Positions 24,183-31,731 of a DNA stretch of 64,000 nucleotides are shown one piece after another. How positions within the stretch are numbered: position 1 is the stretch's first letter; every line of letters starts with the position of its first letter. The DNA comes from Alphaproteobacteria bacterium (GTDB lineage Bacteria > Pseudomonadota > Alphaproteobacteria > Sphingomonadales > Sphingomonadaceae), in the NCBI GenBank assembly GCA_019239415.1, contig JAFAZW010000053.1:31105-95104 (forward strand), given 5' to 3'. The position numbers and the translations under genes were made by a program. The notes beneath the pieces are model-generated. The model saw nothing but the letters and a program-made list of their open reading frames with translations, ran no database searches and had not been told where the DNA came from.

Positions 24183-24962
24183 CTACCGCCCCCTGAACTC
24201 CGGCTTCCGTTTTTCCATGAACGCCGCCACGCCTTCGCGATAATCCTCGCTGAACCCCAGCTCGCGCATCGCGTCGCGCTGGAGGTCGAGCTCCTCGTCG
24301 AGGCTGTGCCCCCAGCTCTCGCGGATCATCCGCTTGATCCGCGCCAGCCCTTTGGTCGGCGCGGCCGCGAACCGCTCCGCCAGCGCGTCGACCTCGGCGT
24401 CGAGCGCCTCGTCCTCCACCGCCTTCCAGATCAGCCCCCAGTCCACGGCCTGCTCCGCCGGCAATGGGTCGGCGGTGAGCGCCAGCCCCAGCGCCCGCGC
24501 CTGCCCGACCAGCCGCGGCAGCACCCACGTCCCGCCGCTGTCGGGAATGAGCCCGATCGCGGCGAAGGACTGGATGAACTTGGCCGATTTCGCAGCGATC
24601 ACGATGTCGCAGGCCAGCGCGATGTTCGCGCCCGCCCCGGCGGCCACCCCGTTGACCCGCGCAATCACCGGGAAGGGGAGGGACGTGATCCGCCGGATCA
24701 GCGGGTTGTAATAGCTCTCGACCGAATGGCCGAGGTCGACCGCCTCGCCCGGCGCCACCGCCCGGTCGTTCAGATCCTGGCCGGCGCAGAAGCCGCGGCC
24801 GGCGCCGGTGATCACGAGCACCCGCGCGCCCTCGAGGGCGGCGAGCGCGTCGGCGACTTCCTCGTGCATCCGGACGGTGAAGCTGTTGAGCCGCTCCGGC
24901 CGGTTCAGCGTCAGCCGCGCGACCCCGCCCTCGCGCTTGAAGTCGATCGTCTCGTACGCCAT
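24183..24962 (-). CDS. paaG: 2-(1,2-epoxy-1,2-dihydrophenyl)acetyl-CoA isomerase / enoyl-CoA hydratase PaaG
   Basis: A 259-residue crotonase-fold protein, the size of E. coli PaaG. It has the N-terminal strand with LTLNRPERLNSFT, the oxyanion hole GAGRGFCAGQDL, and VNGVAAGAGANIALACDI with a PDSGGTWVLPRLVG loop. PaaG isomerises the ring epoxide to the oxepin. The Asp of IPDSGG near residue 136 fits the PaaG subfamily rather than a plain hydratase with two glutamates. The start (24962) is only 10 bases from the divergent paaI start used here, so no space is left for separate promoters. Confidence 0.88.
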   Translation of the reverse strand: MAYETIDFKREGGVARLTLNRPERLNSFTVRMHEEVADALAALEGARVLVITGAGRGFCAGQDLNDRAVAPGEAVDLGHSVESYYNPLIRRITSLPFPVIARVNGVAAGAGANIALACDIVIAAKSAKFIQSFAAIGLIPDSGGTWVLPRLVGQARALGLALTADPLPAEQAVDWGLIWKAVEDEALDAEVDALAERFAAAPTKGLARIKRMIRESWGHSLDEELDLQRDAMRELGFSEDYREGVAAFMEKRKPEFRGR

Positions 24963-24972
24963 GCGCCGTCTC

Positions 24973-25428
24973 ATGGACGCGAACGCCATGGCCGACAAGG
25001 TCGCCCGCGCGATGCTGGCCGCCGAGGGCACCGGCCCCGCCTGGGGCGTCGCCGTGGAGGAAGCACGGGAAGGTTATGCACGAATCCGCATGACCATGCG
25101 CGCCGACATGCTGAACGGCCACGGCACCGGCCACGGCGGCCTGGTGTTCGCCCTCGCCGACACCGCCTTCGCCTACGCCTGCAATAGCCGCAACCTGCGC
25201 ACCGTCGCCGCCCAGGCCTCGATCGTCTTCCTCGGTCCCGCGCGCGAGGGGGACGTGCTGGTCGCGGAGGCTCGGGAACGGGCCCTTGTCGGCCGCTCCG
25301 GGGTCTACGACGTATCGGTGCGCACCGCCGACGGCCGCTCGATCGCCGAGTTTACCGGCTTCTCGCGAAGCGTCGGCGGCGAAGTGGTTGAAGAGGGTGC
25401 GGATCCTCAGCCGTCACCCCGGACTTGA
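24973..25428 (+). CDS. paaI: Hydroxyphenylacetyl-CoA thioesterase PaaI
   Basis: A hotdog-fold thioesterase of 151 residues. The core matches E. coli PaaI: MLNGHGTGHGGLVFALADTAFAYACNS, with the catalytic Asp in LADTAFA, and YDVSVRTADG. PaaI rescues CoA from dead-end ring-hydroxylated thioesters. ATGs at 24961, 24973 and 24988 are all possible; 24973 gives a typical N-terminus, and none has a strong ribosome-binding site. The last six codons and the TGA stop lie inside a family B-type repeat, so the C-terminal tail (about ten residues longer than E. coli PaaI) comes partly from the repeat. Confidence 0.88.
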   Translation: MDANAMADKVARAMLAAEGTGPAWGVAVEEAREGYARIRMTMRADMLNGHGTGHGGLVFALADTAFAYACNSRNLRTVAAQASIVFLGPAREGDVLVAEARERALVGRSGVYDVSVRTADGRSIAEFTGFSRSVGGEVVEEGADPQPSPRT

Positions 25429-25497
25429 TCCGGGGTCCACCTTTCCTTCACAGCGCTCCAGAAGAAGATGGATCCCGGACCAAGTCCGGGATGACGG
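25411..25497. repeat. Palindromic repeat (family B, CCGGACTTGATCC type)
   Basis: CCGTCACCCCGGACTTGATC is mirrored by GGACCAAGTCCGGGATGACGG. The element begins inside the 3' end of paaI, supplies its TGA stop (25426-25428), and ends in ACGG just before GAGCGAAT, forming the ribosome-binding site region of the thiolase gene. Confidence 0.85.
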
Positions 25498-25504
25498 AGC
25501 GAAT

Positions 25505-26707
25505 ATGACCGAAGCCTTCATCTGCGACGCGGTGCGCACGCCGATCGGCCGCTACGGCGGCGCCCTCGCCCACGTCCGCGCCGACGATCTTGCCGCGATC
25601 CCGATCCGCGCCCTCGTCGAGCGCAATCCCGATGTGGACTGGGGCGAGCTCGACGACGTCATCCTCGGCTGCGCCAACCAGGCCGGGGAGGACAACCGGA
25701 ACCTCGCCCGCATGGCCGGGCTCCTCGCCGGCCTCCCCGATACGTCGGGCGGCGTGACCCTCAACCGGCTGTGCGGGTCCGGCATGGACGCCGTCGCCAT
25801 GGCCGCGCGCGTCATCCGCGGCTCCGAGGCGGACATGCTCATCGCCGGCGGCTCCGAAAGCATGAGCCGCGCGCCTTTCGTCATGGCCAAGGCGACGAGC
25901 GCCTTCGACCGCAATGCCGAGATGTACGACACCACCATCGGCTGGCGCTTCGTCAATCCGAAGATGAAGCACGCTTATGGCGACGATACCATGCCGTGCA
26001 CGGCCGAGAACGTGGCTGAGGAGTTCCAGGTAAGCCGCGAGGATCAGGATGCTTTTGCTGTCCGCAGCCAGGCGAAGGCGAGCGCGGCGCAGGACAATGG
26101 CCGCCTTGCCGCCGAGATCGTCCCGGTGACGATCCCGCAGCGCAAGGGCGACCCGCTCGTCGTCGACCGCGACGAGCATCCCAGGAAGACGAGCGTCGAG
26201 GCGCTGGCGAAGCTGAAGCCGATCGTCCGTCCCGACGGCACGGTGACCGCCGGCAACGCGTCGGGCGTCAACGACGGCGCCGCCGCGATCGTCGTGGCTT
26301 CGGAGGAGGCGGCGAAGCGCAACGGCCTGACGCCGCGCGCCCGCGTCGTCGGCGCCGCCGTGGCCGGCGTCCCGCCCCGCATCATGGGCATCGGACCCGC
26401 GCCCGCGTCTCAGAAGCTGTTGAAGCGTCTCGGTCTAAGCATCTCGGATATCGACGTAATCGAGATCAACGAGGCCTTCGCGGCGCAGGCTCTCCCGGTC
26501 CTGCGCCAGCTCGGCCTTCCCGACGATGCCGACCATGTGAACCCCAACGGCGGCGCGATCGCGCTCGGCCACCCGCTCGGCATGTCGGGTGCCCGCCTCG
26601 CGCTCACGGCCACCGAGGAGCTTCACCTCCGGGGCGGCCGCTATGCCCTGTGCGCGATGTGCATCGGCGTCGGCCAGGGCATCGCCATGGTGCTGGAGCG
26701 GGTCTAG
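25505..26707 (+). CDS. paaJ: 3-oxoadipyl-CoA / 3-oxo-5,6-dehydrosuberyl-CoA thiolase
   Basis: A 400-residue type I thiolase. The nucleophilic Cys is C90 ([12 protein letters not shown]), with [10 protein letters not shown]356 ([14 protein letters not shown]) and the second catalytic C386 (CIGVGQG). The N-terminus [19 protein letters not shown] is typical of the beta-ketoadipyl-CoA thiolase subgroup (PaaJ/PcaF). In the paa context it performs the two thiolytic steps that release acetyl-CoA and finally succinyl-CoA. The ATG at 25505 has GGAG five bases upstream. PcaF is the alternative label. Confidence 0.92.
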   Translation: MTEAFICDAVRTPIGRYGGALAHVRADDLAAIPIRALVERNPDVDWGELDDVILGCANQAGEDNRNLARMAGLLAGLPDTSGGVTLNRLCGSGMDAVAMAARVIRGSEADMLIAGGSESMSRAPFVMAKATSAFDRNAEMYDTTIGWRFVNPKMKHAYGDDTMPCTAENVAEEFQVSREDQDAFAVRSQAKASAAQDNGRLAAEIVPVTIPQRKGDPLVVDRDEHPRKTSVEALAKLKPIVRPDGTVTAGNASGVNDGAAAIVVASEEAAKRNGLTPRARVVGAAVAGVPPRIMGIGPAPASQKLLKRLGLSISDIDVIEINEAFAAQALPVLRQLGLPDDADHVNPNGGAIALGHPLGMSGARLALTATEELHLRGGRYALCAMCIGVGQGIAMVLERV

Positions 26708-26713
26708 GCGAAT

Positions 26714-26793
26714 CGTCACCCCGGACTTGATTCGGGGTCCACCTGCCTTGCGGACTCGGAGCAGGTGGATGCCGGATCAAGTCCGGCATGACG
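26714..26793. repeat. Palindromic repeat (family B) between convergent genes
   Basis: CGTCACCCCGGACTTGATTC is mirrored by GGATCAAGTCCGGCATGACG. Together with a few bases on each side it fills the entire gap between the thiolase stop and the DUF1203 stop. Confidence 0.85.
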
Positions 26794-26794
26794 C

Positions 26795-27259
26795 CTACAC
26801 CCGCTCGATCAGCCCCGCATAGCATCCCCGCCGCGCATAATGGGCGTGGATGTAGGCCACCTGCGGGTCCGCGAAGAAGCGCTCGATCAGCCCCTCCGCC
26901 TCGCCGCCGTCGACGAGGTCGCCGTCCACCATCAGCCCGGCCGCGTCGAACGCCCTCAGCGACAGCGGCCGCGTCCGCATCGCCGGCGGGATGTCGCCCA
27001 GCATGTCGGTCGGCGCCACGTCCCGCTCGCGCACGAAGATGGCGTGGCTGGCGCGGTAGGGCGTGTGGGCGGGCTGGTGGACGTAATTGACCAGCAGCAA
27101 GGTCTCCCTGGGCGCGGCGTCGCTGATCTCGATCCGGTCGGGAAAGCCGGGACCGTCGGCGACGTAGCGGCGGGCGCCGCGGCGGGCGAGTTCGTCGTCG
27201 GGGAGCCCGAACAGCGGGCGGAACGGTTCGGGCGAGAGGCCGGTCACGCGGAAGGTCAT
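26795..27259 (-). CDS. DUF1203 family protein
   Basis: A 154-residue cytosolic protein of unknown function. The N-terminus FRVTGLSPEPFRPLFGLPDDEL and the sequence ETLLLVNYVHQPAHTPYRASHAIFVRE (seen in pieces such as LLLVNYVHQPAHTPYR) are characteristic of DUF1203. The start at ATG 27259 is chosen because the family N-terminus begins there; the longer upstream frame is Arg-rich and unlike the family. It sits alone between paaJ and the divergent paaABCDE operon. Confidence 0.85.
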   Translation of the reverse strand: MTFRVTGLSPEPFRPLFGLPDDELARRGARRYVADGPGFPDRIEISDAAPRETLLLVNYVHQPAHTPYRASHAIFVRERDVAPTDMLGDIPPAMRTRPLSLRAFDAAGLMVDGDLVDGGEAEGLIERFFADPQVAYIHAHYARRGCYAGLIERV

Positions 27260-27675
27260 GGCTAGGCTCCGTCGGTGGTCTGTCGCCCCTCTGCCGCGCG
27301 CCGCCGCGCGCTGCGTCCCGCGCCTTGCGGTCAAATTGCGGCGATTGCGCCGCAAGTGCACGGCAGCGACCCGGCAATGACCCCGCAAGAACCCCGCGTT
27401 GACCCGGCAAGCGCCCGCACGGCGCGCCGGGGCGTTCCCGGTCGAATCCCGCGGTGGGCGGCACCCGCAACCTTGACTTTTGGTTCAATTTATGTTCTAA
27501 GAGAGCGGTGAGATGATGGACCGGGCGGCGCCTCGCTGGATCAACTGGATTCGCGGCGGCCGGTCGGAAGCTTCGTTTTTTATTTTTCACGACAGTTCGA
27601 AACTTCCGCGGCTTCCGCGGGCGTCGTTTGCCCGCGCGCCGGCCCCCTGCTAGAGGCCCCGGCACGGAGAGAGAC
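27260..27675. other. 416-bp intergenic region upstream of paaA
   Basis: This is the longest gap in the window and the regulatory region of paaABCDE. It has two A/T-rich islands in a GC-rich background, at 27473-27500 and 27569-27592. A 46-codon frame (27513-27653) starts ATGATG and contains Trp and Phe residues (RWINWI, SFFIF). I cannot tell whether it is translated. I see no regulator gene of the PaaR or PaaX type here. Confidence 0.5.
27473..27500 (+). promoter_or_regulatory. A/T-rich island with TTGACT, candidate paaA promoter
   Basis: TTGACT at 27473-27478 matches a -35 box. The following A/T-rich bases include TTCTAA about 16 bases later, a poor -10. The contrast with surrounding sequence supports a promoter or operator here, about 180 bases upstream of paaA. 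Exact boxes are uncertain. Confidence 0.35.
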
Positions 27676-28659
27676 ATGTACACGACCGAGCTTCAGAAGA
27701 CCGCGAAGGTCGCCTCCACCGAGGATCCCGACAAGCTCGCCGCCTTCGAGGCGCGGGTGGCGGCGGACGAGTTCATCGAGCCCAAGGACTGGATGCCCGA
27801 GGCGTACCGGCGCACCCTCACCCGCCAGATCTCCCAGCACGCCCATAGCGAGATCGTCGGCATGCTGCCGGAAGGGAACTGGATCACCCGCGCGCCGTCG
27901 CTCCGGCGCAAGGCGATCCTGCTCGCCAAGGTGCAGGACGAGGCGGGGCACGGCCTCTATCTCTACAGCGCGGCCGAGACGCTGGGCACCAGCCGCGAGG
28001 AGATGATCGAGGCGCTGCACTCGGGCAAGGCCAAATACTCGACCATCTTCAACTACCCGACGCTGACCTGGGCCGACATCGGCGCGATCGGCTGGCTGGT
28101 CGACGGCGCCGCGATCATGAACCAGGTGCCGCTCCAGCGCACCTCCTACGGCCCCTACGCACGGGCGATGGTCCGCGTCTGCAAGGAGGAGAGCTTCCAC
28201 CAGCGCCAGGGCTATGAGATCATGATGGCCATGGCCGCCGGCACCGCCGACCAGAAGCGCATGGCGCAGGACGCGCTGAACCGCTGGTGGTGGCCCTCGC
28301 TGATGATGTTCGGCCCGCCCGACGAGAATTCGCCCAACACCGCCCAGTCGATGCGCTGGCGGATCAAGCGCGAGACGAACGACGAGCTCCGCCAGAAGTT
28401 CGTCGACATCACCGTCCCCCAGGCCGGCGCCCTCGGCCTGACGGTTCCGGACCCGGCGCTCGGCTGGAACGAGGCGCGCGGCCATTACGATTTCGGCGAG
28501 ATCGACTGGGAGGAATTCTATTCAGTCGTCCGCGGCGAGGGGCCGGTCGCGAGGGAACGGATGCAGGCGCGCCGCGAGGCGTGGGAGCAAGGCGCCTGGG
28601 TGCGCGAAGCCGCCGCGGCCCATGCGGAGAAGCACAGCCGCAAGCAGGAGGCGGCATGA
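27676..28659 (+). CDS. paaA: 1,2-phenylacetyl-CoA epoxidase, catalytic subunit PaaA
   Basis: PaaA (327 residues) is the di-iron subunit of the ring-1,2-epoxidase that attacks phenylacetyl-CoA with O2. Metal-ligand motifs are visible: [13 protein letters not shown] (Glu and His) near residue 90 and [16 protein letters not shown] (Glu and His) near residue 173. The ATG is preceded by GGAGAGAG. PaaC is the structural partner, PaaB bridges complexes and PaaE feeds electrons. It leads the operon paaABCDE, in which two intergenic gaps are filled by palindromic repeats. Confidence 0.97.
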   Translation: MYTTELQKTAKVASTEDPDKLAAFEARVAADEFIEPKDWMPEAYRRTLTRQISQHAHSEIVGMLPEGNWITRAPSLRRKAILLAKVQDEAGHGLYLYSAAETLGTSREEMIEALHSGKAKYSTIFNYPTLTWADIGAIGWLVDGAAIMNQVPLQRTSYGPYARAMVRVCKEESFHQRQGYEIMMAMAAGTADQKRMAQDALNRWWWPSLMMFGPPDENSPNTAQSMRWRIKRETNDELRQKFVDITVPQAGALGLTVPDPALGWNEARGHYDFGEIDWEEFYSVVRGEGPVARERMQARREAWEQGAWVREAAAAHAEKHSRKQEAA

Positions 28660-28677
28660 CCTTTGTGGCGCGGAATG

Positions 28678-28805
28678 GCTCCTCCCCGGAACGGGGAGGG
28701 GGACCATGCGAAGCATGGTGGAGGGGGCCCGCCTCTCCATGCTCGCTGCGCTCGCCCCCCTCCACCGCTCTTCGAGCGGTCCCCCTCCCCGTTCCGGGGA
28801 GGAGC
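28678..28805. repeat. Complete family A repeat between paaA and paaB
   Basis: A 128-bp palindrome with outer arms GCTCCTCCCCGGAACGGGGA and CCCCGTTCCGGGGAGGAGC and inner arms GGACCATGCGAAGCATGGT and CCGCTCTTCGAGCGGT. The right outer arm ends three bases before the paaB ATG, and its GGAGGAG forms the paaB ribosome-binding site. Confidence 0.9.
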
Positions 28806-28807
28806 GA

Positions 28808-29092
28808 ATGAGCAGCGACTGGCCGCTCTGGGAAGTGTTCATCCGCGCGAAGGGAGGGCTCTCGCACCGGCACGTCGGCTCGGTCCACGCCCCCGACTCC
28901 GAGATCGCGCTCCGCCACGCGCGCGACACCTACACGCGGCGGATGGAGGGCGTGAGCCTCTGGGTCGTCCGCTCCGCCGACATTGTCGCCTCCGATCCGT
29001 CCGACGACGCGGCGATGTTCGATCCGGCCGCCGACAAGGTCTACCGCCACCCGACCTTCTACACGATCCCGGACGACGTGAAGCACATATGA
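28808..29092 (+). CDS. paaB: 1,2-phenylacetyl-CoA epoxidase subunit PaaB
   Basis: PaaB (94 residues) is the small structural subunit that connects PaaAC heterodimers. The sequence WPLWEVFIRAKGGLSHRHVGS, then DSEIALRHARDTYTRR and SLWVVRSADI, matches the family across its length. The start ATG at 28808 is preceded by GGGGAGGAGCGA, and this Shine-Dalgarno element is the end of the family A repeat. It lies between paaA and paaC in the same operon. Confidence 0.95.
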   Translation: MSSDWPLWEVFIRAKGGLSHRHVGSVHAPDSEIALRHARDTYTRRMEGVSLWVVRSADIVASDPSDDAAMFDPAADKVYRHPTFYTIPDDVKHI

Positions 29093-29104
29093 GGGGCGGC
29101 TTTC

Positions 29105-29236
29105 AGTGCCTCCCTATCGCAGATGGGGAGGGGGACCAGCGGAGCTGGTGGAGGGGTAACTGGCACGGGCGTCGTCAGTCACCCCTCCACCACCCTGCGG
29201 GTGGTCCCCCTCCCCACGTGACCGCGGGGAGGCACT
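29105..29236. repeat. Palindromic repeat (family A variant) between paaB and paaC
   Basis: AGTGCCTCCC (29105-29114) is mirrored by GGGAGGCACT (29227-29236). Inner arms are GGGGAGGGGGACCAGC-like and GGTGGTCCCCCTCCCC. The right end GGGGAGG lies six bases before the paaC ATG and serves as its ribosome-binding site. Confidence 0.85.
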
Positions 29237-29238
29237 AG

Positions 29239-30066
29239 ATGGCCTCGCTGCCGCCGATCGACATTCCGCCCGCCACCACCGGCAACGGCGCCTTCGACGC
29301 TCCTGCCGACGATCCGAACGGCGCGCTGTTCGACTACCTGCTGCGCCTCGGCGACGACAGCCTGGTGCTCGGGCAGCGGCTGTCGGAATGGACCGGCCAC
29401 GCGGCTTCGGTGGAGGTCGATCTCAGCCTCGCCAACATCGCGCTCGATCTGATCGGCCAGGCGACCTTGCTCCTCGATTATGCCGGCGAGGTGGAGGGCA
29501 GGGGCCGCGACGGCGACAAGCTCGCCTTCCACCGCGACGTCCTCGATTTCCGCAACTGCCTCCTGGTCGAGCAGCCGAACGGCGACTTCGCCCAGACGAT
29601 GGCGCGGCAATTCCTCTTCTCCACGTGGCAGCGGCGGCTCCTCCGGCACCTCGCCGGCTCCGCCGACGCGCGGATCGCCGCCATCGCCGAAAAGGCGGTC
29701 AAGGAAGTCACCTATCATGCCGAGCTTGCCGCCGAATGGGTGATCCGCCTCGGCGACGGTACCGAGGAGAGCCGCCGTCGCATGATGGATGGGCTGGAGT
29801 GGATGGCGCGTTTCGTCCCCGAGCTGTTCGAGGCCGACGGCCTCACCGCCTTCCTCGCCGAGCGGGGCGTTGCGGCGGACCCGGACAGCTTTCGCGCCGA
29901 TTATGAGGAAGAGGTCGGCGCGGTCTTGGCGGCAGCGGGTCTCCCGCTCTTGCCGCAACAACGCCCGATCCTCGGCGGCCGCCGCGGCCACCATTCGGAG
30001 CATCTCGGTCACCTCCTGTGCACCATGCAATTCCTCCCGCGCACCTATCCGGAGGCGGTGTGGTGA
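29239..30066 (+). CDS. paaC: 1,2-phenylacetyl-CoA epoxidase subunit PaaC
   Basis: PaaC (275 residues) is the ferritin-like structural partner of PaaA. Family features include LRLGDDSLVLGQRLSEW, ALDLIGQATLLLDYAG, DFRNCLLVEQPNGDFAQT and KEVTYHAELAAEWVIRLGDGT. It retains only part of the di-iron ligand set, as usual for this subunit. The N-terminal 20 residues are an extension relative to E. coli PaaC. Its stop overlaps the likely GTG start of paaD. Confidence 0.95.
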   Translation: MASLPPIDIPPATTGNGAFDAPADDPNGALFDYLLRLGDDSLVLGQRLSEWTGHAASVEVDLSLANIALDLIGQATLLLDYAGEVEGRGRDGDKLAFHRDVLDFRNCLLVEQPNGDFAQTMARQFLFSTWQRRLLRHLAGSADARIAAIAEKAVKEVTYHAELAAEWVIRLGDGTEESRRRMMDGLEWMARFVPELFEADGLTAFLAERGVAADPDSFRADYEEEVGAVLAAAGLPLLPQQRPILGGRRGHHSEHLGHLLCTMQFLPRTYPEAVW

Positions 30067-30605
30067 AGGGGGGCGCCGCGATCGAGCAAGTGCGTGCGCG
30101 AGACCAACAGTCTCGTTCGTCCGGAGCCCTGAGCGCCGCCGCAGGCGGCGTCGAAGGGCTCGGGACGAACCGAGATTGTGAGGGCATTCGCCAAGTCCTC
30201 GCCTCGGTCCCGGATCCGGAAATCCCCGTAATCTCGGTCCTCGACCTCGGCATCGTCCGCTCGGTCGCGGCGGACCGCGTCGTCATCACCCCCACCTACA
30301 CCGGCTGTCCGGCGACCCAGGTGATCGAGCGCGACATTCGCGCCGCGCTGGACGCGGCCGGCTATCGGTCGGTTCGCATCGAGACGGCGCTCTCGCCGGC
30401 CTGGACGACCGACTGGATCACGCCGGAGGGCCGCGAGAAGCTGCGCGCCTACGGCATCGCGCCGCCGACCCGCGGCGCCGTCGCCTGCCCGCAATGCGGC
30501 TCCGCGCATACCGAGGAGATCAGCCGCTTCGGGTCCACGCCGTGCAAGGCGCTGTGGCGCTGCCGCGACTGCGCCGAGCCGTTCGACCTGTTCAAATGCC
30601 ATTGA
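30063..30605 (+). CDS. paaD: PaaD, iron-sulfur assembly-type protein, with repeat-encoded N-terminal segment
   Basis: PaaD (180 residues) belongs to the MIP18/DUF59 type and is needed for maturation of the epoxidase system. The DUF59 core starts near residue 42 (IRQVLASVPDPEIPVISVLDLG) with the TYTGCPAT motif, and a C-terminal zinc ribbon carries CPQCGS and CRDC. The GTG start overlaps the paaC stop by three bases. Residues 17-38 are encoded by a palindromic repeat (30111-30175), so the N-terminus is about 35 residues longer than the core needs. A start inside the repeat is an alternative, but no ATG or strong ribosome-binding site is seen there. Confidence 0.9.
   Translation: MKGGAAIEQVRARDQQSRSSGALSAAAGGVEGLGTNRDCEGIRQVLASVPDPEIPVISVLDLGIVRSVAADRVVITPTYTGCPATQVIERDIRAALDAAGYRSVRIETALSPAWTTDWITPEGREKLRAYGIAPPTRGAVACPQCGSAHTEEISRFGSTPCKALWRCRDCAEPFDLFKCH
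30111..30175. repeat. Palindromic repeat (family C) inside the 5' part of paaD
   Basis: TCTCGTTCGTCC at the left is mirrored by GGGACGAACCGAGA at the right, with inner arms CTGAGCGCCGCC and GGCGGCGTCGAAGG. It belongs with the element at 10342. It is translated as PaaD residues 17-38 if the GTG at 30063 is used. Confidence 0.8.
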
Positions 30606-30615
30606 GGCGGGTGCG

Positions 30616-31692
30616 GTGAGCGTCAACTTCCACAGCCTCGAAGTGGCGGAGCTGATTTCCGAGACCGCGGACGCAAAGTCGATCCGCTTCGATCTGCCCG
30701 ATACACTGCGCCCGGTCTTCCGCTTCAAGCCGGGCCAGCACCTGACTCTCCGCGCCGAGATCGGCGGCGAGGAGGTTCGGCGCAACTATTCGCTGTGCGT
30801 GGCCCCCGAAGAGGGCGTGCTGAAGGTCACCGTCAAGCGCATCGCCGGCGGGGTCTTCTCGACCTGGGCGAACGAGGTTCTGAAGGCCGGCGACCGCCTC
30901 GACGTGATGGAGCCGCACGGCAGCTTCACCTGGAGCTTCGATCCCGGGACGGCGAACCATTATGTCGCCTTCGCCGGCGGCTCCGGCATCACGCCCGTCA
31001 TGTCGCTGATCAGGACGGCGATGATCGAGGAGCCGGAGAGCCGGTTCACGCTCTTCTACGGCAACCGCGACAGCCAGTCGGTGATCTTCCTGGAAGAGCT
31101 GGCGCGGCTCAAGAACCGCCACATGGACCGCCTCGAAATCCACCATTTCCTCGCCGAGGAATCCGAGGATATCGACCTCTTCAACGGCATGCTCGACGAG
31201 GCCAAGTGCGGCGACGTGCTCGACACCCTCGTCGACCCGTCGGGCGCCGCCGCCTTCTTCATCTGCGGTCCCGGCCCGATGATGGACGCGGCCGAGGCGG
31301 CGCTCCTTGCCCGGGGCGTGGCCGCCGACAAGATCCACATCGAGCGCTTCACCGCCGACCGGCCGCCGGAGGCGCTCCAGGCGCAGCTCGAGGCGGCGTC
31401 GCGCGAGGCGCAGGGGCTGACGATGCTGGTCACCCTCGACGGGCGCAAGCGTCGCGTCCCCTTCTCGGCGGAAGCGGGCAACATCCTCGACTCGGCCCGC
31501 CTGGCCGGCCTGCCCGCCCCCTTCGCCTGCAAGGCGGGCGTCTGCGCCACCTGCCGCGCCCGCGTCGTTTCGGGCGAGGTCGAGATGGCGGCCCGCTACG
31601 GACTTACCGACGAGGAGATCGCCGCCGGCTACGTCCTCACCTGTCAGTCCGTCCCGAGAGGCGAGGGGCTGGAAGTCGATTACGACGCGTGA
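30616..31692 (+). CDS. paaE: 1,2-phenylacetyl-CoA epoxidase reductase PaaE
   Basis: PaaE (358 residues) passes electrons from NADPH to the PaaA di-iron centre. An FAD-binding ferredoxin-reductase domain comes first (RRNYSLCVAPEEG, with the Arg-x-Tyr-Ser flavin motif), then the NAD(P) domain (FAGGSGITPVMSLIRT and FFICGPGPMMDAAE). A C-terminal plant-type 2Fe-2S domain has CKAGVCATC with the fourth Cys in LTCQS. The GTG start is preceded by GAGGCGGG. It closes the operon and faces the convergent beta-lactamase gene across a 39-base hairpin region. Confidence 0.96.
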   Translation: MSVNFHSLEVAELISETADAKSIRFDLPDTLRPVFRFKPGQHLTLRAEIGGEEVRRNYSLCVAPEEGVLKVTVKRIAGGVFSTWANEVLKAGDRLDVMEPHGSFTWSFDPGTANHYVAFAGGSGITPVMSLIRTAMIEEPESRFTLFYGNRDSQSVIFLEELARLKNRHMDRLEIHHFLAEESEDIDLFNGMLDEAKCGDVLDTLVDPSGAAAFFICGPGPMMDAAEAALLARGVAADKIHIERFTADRPPEALQAQLEAASREAQGLTMLVTLDGRKRRVPFSAEAGNILDSARLAGLPAPFACKAGVCATCRARVVSGEVEMAARYGLTDEEIAAGYVLTCQSVPRGEGLEVDYDA

Positions 31693-31694
31693 TT

Positions 31695-31725
31695 TGCCTC
31701 CCCAAGCGTTCCGCTCGGGGAGGCA
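31695..31725. terminator. 14-bp hairpin between convergent paaE and beta-lactamase genes
   Basis: TGCCTCCCCAAGCG (31695-31708) pairs with CGCTCGGGGAGGCA (31712-31725) around a three-base loop, with one G-T pair. There is no U-run, but the stem is strong and lies just after the paaE stop and just after the convergent gene's stop. A bidirectional terminator is the simplest reading. Confidence 0.6.
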
Positions 31726-31731
31726 CGAGAC

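Noticed and set aside
25286..25504. N-terminal extension of the thiolase through the repeat
   Set aside because: The family N-terminus begins at ATG 25505 with a good ribosome-binding site; the extension is the shadow of paaI plus the repeat.
25411..26793. GGATCAAGTCCGG-type sequences as FNR or other operator sites
   Set aside because: They are arms of the family B palindromes and recur in many unrelated gaps.
27275..27511. Possible 78-residue gene upstream of paaA
   Set aside because: It overlaps the DUF1203 start region, is Arg/Pro-rich without family likeness, and runs into the A/T-rich promoter-like island.
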